This document shows, piece after piece, positions 59,802-64,000 of a stretch of 64,000 nt of DNA. Both the position numbers and the translations under genes were made by a program. The notes beneath the pieces are model-generated. The model saw only the letters and a list, made by a program, of their open reading frames with translations, was not told the DNA's origin and ran no database searches. This DNA is from Lepidodermella squamata (lineage: Eukaryota; Gastrotricha). The stretch lies in NCBI GenBank assembly GCA_047495785.1, contig JBLDXI010000023.1, forward strand, positions 806,001 to 870,000, read 5' to 3'. Position 1 is the stretch's first letter. The number at the start of each line of letters is the position of its first letter.

Positions 59802-60941
59802 TCAAGCCATTTGAAGCGTAACCATAATAACGACATTGAAAGCTATGAAAAGAAATCCGAAGATTGAGGAGAAAATAAGATCGATAGCGATAACCCTTCG
59901 CATAGGCTTTCCACAAATTTTAACAATTCGCTCTGCGCACTCAGGATTCATTTTCACACAACCACAAGCAATAGCCGCATACATGGCCGCAATCGTCGAG
60001 AAAACAACAACGCCAGTCAGGTAGTAGCTGGTGATCACCGGTCGAGGTGACTGCGGGATTGTCGAGATGAATTGATTTTGAAGCATGAAAATCGATAGCA
60101 TGACTGAACAGCCAACTGCAGCTCGATCTGGCTCGGAAGCCGGGATTCCTAACGAGCTAGCTTGAAGAATGCTCAGAATGAAAGTAGGCGCGAAAAGGTT
60201 CAGCATGTAGTACTCTGGTTTACGCTTTACTCTTATGTGAAAATACGCCCGATAAAACTCGCTTGCATCCCCGTAATTCAAAACCTCGATCGAGGTGGAG
60301 TTTGACAGAAGTCGCCAGTTCGAATTAGCTGGCATAATAGCATCCCCGGTGAATATAAGAGAAGCTGCAGTTGTTGTGAGAAATCGATTAGACGCTCTAT
60401 TCGCGATGATCACCGAACAGTTTTGGGTATCAAACGGGAAGTCAAGGAAATCAAGATCGCAACTCATCGAAAATCGGCCAATATAGGCTATTATGAAGAT
60501 CCCATTATATGGTAGAATCGTAAGGACCTTCGCATACTCGTCCGAGCTGTCCATGTCCACATCTACGACTGAGTTGACGAAAAATACCGGGGGCACCCAG
60601 TAGGCAGCCGGGTCTTCCATAGCCAATTTGGTCAAATCACTCGGCCAGTCGTTAGAGGCGTTGTTCACGTAACTTGCAACGCATGGAACGTTCCACATAT
60701 TTTGAAGTGCTCCTGATAAGCTGAGGAATTCGTTTTTGTCGTCTACGCCCATGAAACGGTCGATTTGCATGACCATAGACACGGGAGTTGGGACGCCGTC
60801 GTATTCCTGCGGTGAATTAGCGGTCGGGGCTATGTTGCAGTTGTTTAAAAGGTAAGATGAAACGGGGTATGACGCCATGTGAGACCTGTTTCTCGCCTCT
60901 GCTGCCAAAGCAAGAATATTTAGAACGGCAATGACTTTCAT
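59802..60941 (-). CDS. Cys-loop ligand-gated ion channel subunit, intronless, 379 aa
   Basis: The ATG at 60941 (MKVIAVLNILALAAEA) is chosen because it begins the signal peptide; an ATG 30 bp upstream is in frame and possible. NNCNIAPTANSPQEYDGV, WNVPC, YWVPPVFFVN, Cys-loop SCDLDFLDFPFDTQNC, then NSNWRLL. M2 is DRAAVGCSVMLSIFMLQ. The segment before it (LGIPASEPDR) and the turn after it (TIPQSPRPVITSYY) differ most from other members. M3-M4 is short with several basic residues and cysteines. The frame is intact. It is flanked on both sides by members of the 57826/62064 branch. Confidence 0.92.
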   Translation of the reverse strand: MKVIAVLNILALAAEARNRSHMASYPVSSYLLNNCNIAPTANSPQEYDGVPTPVSMVMQIDRFMGVDDKNEFLSLSGALQNMWNVPCVASYVNNASNDWPSDLTKLAMEDPAAYWVPPVFFVNSVVDVDMDSSDEYAKVLTILPYNGIFIIAYIGRFSMSCDLDFLDFPFDTQNCSVIIANRASNRFLTTTAASLIFTGDAIMPANSNWRLLSNSTSIEVLNYGDASEFYRAYFHIRVKRKPEYYMLNLFAPTFILSILQASSLGIPASEPDRAAVGCSVMLSIFMLQNQFISTIPQSPRPVITSYYLTGVVVFSTIAAMYAAIACGCVKMNPECAERIVKICGKPMRRVIAIDLIFSSIFGFLFIAFNVVIMVTLQMA

Positions 60942-61441
60942 GGTAAAATTCACGGGCTGAAGTGCATACAAATGAGAGCCTTTATTGAAGAGATTTTTTC
61001 AAAAAGTTATCTTGCTTATCGATTTTAATCACAAGATTTATCAGGAACAAATGAATGATGCGGTTCCGGTGAATAAGTATTGGATAACTCGAATATTGTT
61101 TTTTATGATTGAAGAATGCAGTGAGGAAAAGTTGCAAGGCAGCGAACGAGCTTTGGCTGACACTTCTTATTATAAACATTCCAAGTATTGATGCACTCAC
61201 GCGTGTAATTCCGTAAAACAAATGCCTGTTCTATGAAAGCCAAGGTCATTCAAGACATCAAGACAGGTTGTTCAACCGGTGCTGGTTAAGCTAGAGTAGC
61301 CAAATACCCCACTGCATTCTCTACTTGAACTGGATCTCACCCGGGAAAGTAGGACATTGAATCAAATGGAATCTTTTGATATAAAACTAGCTCATTTCGT
61401 AACAGGGCATATTTACGCTTTTTCGGGCAAACCGTTCGGAA
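60942..61441. other. Intergenic region, nothing recognised
   Basis: 5' flank of the channel gene at 59802-60941. Short frames on both strands show no motif. Confidence 0.35.
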
Positions 61442-61592
61442 CAGAGAACGAAGTAGGATATCAGACTGGTGAGAAAAAGGAAAATTATCAAAAGGGCCCC
61501 AGCATTTGATCACTCATTGATTTAACCGTGTGGACTGTTTGACCTGGTAGGGATCATCCCTACCATCCCTAATGGCGGTACTTTGCTGTCTG
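61442..61592. mobile_element. MITE of the GGTAGGGATGATCCCTACC family
   Basis: Begins CAGAGAACGAAGTAGGATAT and ends GGCGGTACTTTGCTGTCTG; the reverse complement of the right end (CAGACAGCAAAGTACCGCC) matches the left end in its first half. The palindrome GGTAGGGATCATCCCTACC lies inside. Flanking 8-mers match poorly, so the copy is probably old. Confidence 0.6.
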
Positions 61593-62063
61593 GTTTGAGT
61601 GGAGTTGCGAAATTATATATGCCTAAAACAGACAAAAGTGTTGCCTTCGTAACTTTAACCATCACACTGTAGTTTTGTTGTTATAAAACTTTTTTAGGCT
61701 CTCTCTCTATCTCTCCCCACGAGCCACAAGCCTTCGTATAGCCATTTGTCCCTAAATAAATGTGCGGCATAAACAAACAGGTCAATCCCTAATGATTTGC
61801 TATTCCGCCTCTCGTTACAATTCCATTCATTTATTTCGCATTAGTCATTAATTGTCAATAAAAAATCAGCGTTAGCATATTCCCTCGTCGAGAAGAATCC
61901 AGGTGCGCTCCCTTGTTTGGGTCGCCGCGCGACAAAAATAGCAGCTCCATAGCAAACATATCGATTTAACACATCATGACAGACATCAGAAAAGCCAGGA
62001 CAAAAAAAAATAAAATCGCAATATTTTTCAAGAAAAGACAGACTCAGACTAATCAAAAGAATT
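61593..62063. other. 3' flank of the last channel gene, nothing recognised
   Basis: Contains a CT-rich simple stretch (CTCTCTCTATCTCTCCCC near 61700). No gene recognised. Confidence 0.35.
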
Positions 62064-63286
62064 TCAATGCTGAATCGAGAGTTGGTTAACAATTGCATTT
62101 CCAAGAACAAAGTTTAGGATGATTAAGAAAAGAAAAGCTGCAACAAACGTGCAAGCGTCGACAAAAAGAAACATTCGAGTTTTGATTATTTTAAACTCGA
62201 ATTTGCGACTCATTTTCTCGGGATAGACAGAGAGAAGCCAGCACATACCAGCAGCATAACAAGTTATACACATGCCAAACACAACTTGCGCGAGAACTAA
62301 GTTAGCCGCCAGAATAGGCTCAGGCGTTTTGGGTAAAAACGAATTAACAATAGTTTGCATTACAAAAATCGCTAACATGATAGTAGCAGCGATTCCCGGC
62401 CGATCTGGAGCTTCAGCCGGGATGAAAAACGTGGACATGAGTAGGATATTGAGAATGATACACGGGGCCAGTAGATTGACCATGTAGTATTGATGTTTCC
62501 GCCGTAGATTCACCGTAAATTGGGCCTGCGTGAAAACTGGCCAGCCGAATGAGGAGAAATTCACGCCAACCACCTCGCCAGTCACACTGATAACGTCCCA
62601 GTTCGAATTTTCCGCCATCATCTCATCGCGGCGATACGGGAGAGCCTCAGTTATCACAGCGTAGTCGGTTCGAATGAGTAGCAAAAACTTGAGATGGCAT
62701 TGTTGCACATCGAATGGGAAGTAGAAGAAGGTCATGTCGCAGAAAGATTCGAAACGGCCCGTTATCGCATTGACAAACATCCCCTGATAGACGTAGACCA
62801 CAGCGAAGATGAAAAAATCGTCCTCGCTCATCAATGGGTTGGTCGCGCTGTTTCTGTGGATCATGTTTGGAGCCCAATATGTTCCGGGCTTTTCGTCGCC
62901 AAGTACAGGAATTTCTCTAGGCCAAGCTGTGCGATTTTTGAAGAGATCTGCGACGCATTTGACAGTCCACAGGTTTCGTAGGGTGCCTTGAACTGCGAAG
63001 GTTTGATCGACGTCGTTGATTTCGAAGAATCGGTCGAGCAGGAAGCCGGACGTTACTTTCGTTGTGTAGCCAAGAAATTCACTGGGCGAGTTCATGCTCG
63101 GTGATACGGCACACGCCTTCAGCAAACTGCCAGATCGGTCAAAACTTTCTAGGTATTCACGTCGCTCGTCATCGATCTGAAATTCATTTAAATTTTAATG
63201 GAAGCAATGAAAGCAATAGCTCTGGGTTCTACCTCTGGCTTAACGACATGAAGGAACATGTAGATGAGAAAAAGTTTCACCTTCAT
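62064..63286 (-). CDS. Cys-loop ligand-gated ion channel subunit, two exons, 388 aa
   Basis: Exon 1 (63286-63233) encodes the signal peptide MKVKLFLIYMFLHVVKPE. A 56-bp intron (GTAGAA...TTTCAG, phase 0) precedes exon 2 (63176-62064), which opens IDDERREYLESFDRS. The intron position and total length equal those of the gene at 57826. Features: KACAVSPSMNSPSE, WTVKC, YWAPNMIHRN, Cys-loop FCDMTFFYFPFDVQQC, M2 DRPGIAATIMLAIFVMQ, ending HQLS-type as NQLSIQH. The donor GTAGAA is weaker than in the paralog, but the joined frame and conserved position support it. Intact member of the array. Confidence 0.88.
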
Positions 63287-64000
63287 TTTCGGTATTTTGT
63301 TGCAATTAAATTAAACAAGCTTTTTGCTGGCGATGGAAAATGCTGGTACAGTTGGTTGGTTAATCCAGATAAATTATGCAGCTTAGATTTTATCGGAACT
63401 CGATGATTTCCCCATGGATGTCAGCACTAATTCGCCTATACAGGTGACAATGCATTGTTGTTCGCACGAGTTTCGTTATTGGTGTGAACGGATTGCGAAG
63501 ATCAATAAGTGTATTTCGCTTTGTTTTCTGGCTGAGCACGCGCTAAATCGATGGAAGAAAATTCTAAAAACGTTTGAAAAAACGTTAACCCTGAATTAGA
63601 TTGGACTGCTTACTGAGTCTTGAGGGCTTTTTTGGGAATCAAAGATTGGATTTATTAGGTATGTGGGGTAGGTCCTTTTATGTCCTTTTAAATGAGTTCA
63701 AAACCAAAAAAGAGGAGTTCACTCTTTCTAGATTAATAAATCTCTCATGAAAATAACCAAACTGCCGAGGGAGTGGAAACCATTAGGATTTTGAGAAACG
63801 TTGAACGGCATTATTTCTCAAGCGCCTCGTGCATTTTCGTGAATACTTTTTAGAGATGCAATTAGAATTCGAGGCTGGCATAAAAATCCATATGAAAAGA
63901 GACAGTCAGGATGCTTCCTAAAAAATAGATTGATAAGGTGCGTTGCCTTAGCAACGCAGCGCCATTTGACACGCTATGGAATTGAGCTTCTCGGATCAAT
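63287..64000. other. Right-edge intergenic region, nothing recognised
   Basis: 5' flank of the channel gene at 62064. No TATA box, gene or known repeat was identified with confidence. Confidence 0.35.

Noticed and set aside
61841-62110. 89-residue minus-strand frame after the last channel gene
   Set aside because: Overlaps the end of the channel gene in another frame, with no recognisable motif.
1-64000. CRISPR array or bacterial operon content
   Set aside because: No regularly spaced direct repeats with unique spacers; introns and animal protein families show eukaryotic nuclear DNA.

Overview
This is nuclear DNA from an invertebrate animal. The reasons are GT-AG introns (several only 51-56 bp), secreted or membrane proteins with signal peptides, a nuclear receptor, class A and class C G-protein-coupled receptors, and many retrotransposons and MITEs. 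The species cannot be fixed from the sequence. Very short introns, a nuclear receptor with two DNA-binding domains, Penelope-like elements and R2-like elements would fit several small ecdysozoan or spiralian animals; a tardigrade is one guess.

The dominant content is a dispersed and partly tandem array of divergent Cys-loop (pentameric ligand-gated ion channel) subunits. There are eleven apparently intact genes plus one cut by the left edge (1-639, 4701, 13662, 16438, 20064, 31522, 46668, 49936, 54430, 56154, 57826, 59802, 62064 counted with the partial one and with divergent members) and at least five broken copies (3353, 12042, 22456, 34000, 42570). All share a signal peptide, an N-terminal C...NSPxE motif, a second cysteine about 50 residues later, a Cys-loop containing FPFD, an invariant D-R pair at the start of M2, and a very short M3-M4 loop of about 25 residues. 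Most are intronless. They lack the loop-B tryptophan and loop-C double cysteine of acetylcholine receptors. The lineage-specific, intron-poor, clustered arrangement resembles the chemotactile receptors of cephalopods; a chemosensory role is inference.

Layout: 1-7.3 kb holds two copies of the array, a broken third and much mobile DNA (foldback element, Penelope-like remnant with a hammerhead-like motif, LINE tail, hAT-like MITE, piggyBac-like element). 8.1-11.2 kb is a five-exon nuclear receptor on the minus strand. 12-22.9 kb has more Cys-loop genes and pseudogenes, a Helitron helicase relic and a broken class A GPCR. 23-31 kb is gene-free repeat DNA, dominated by a 5.8 kb CACTG-ended element with GTAACGCC subterminal repeats, into which a two-ORF LINE has inserted. 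31.5-42.9 kb has one intact Cys-loop gene, several pseudogenes, a truncated LINE, and an intact class A GPCR at 40.6-41.7 kb. 43-46.1 kb is an R2-like retrotransposon ORF. 46.7-63.3 kb is the densest part: seven intact Cys-loop genes and a GABA-B-like class C receptor, with a large foldback element between them.

The host genes (ion-channel subunits, class A and class C receptors, a nuclear receptor) are nearly all signal receptors. Channel subunits from the array could assemble into homo- or hetero-pentamers. Nothing in the sequence shows operons or co-regulation beyond shared, duplicated 5' flanks with TATA boxes.
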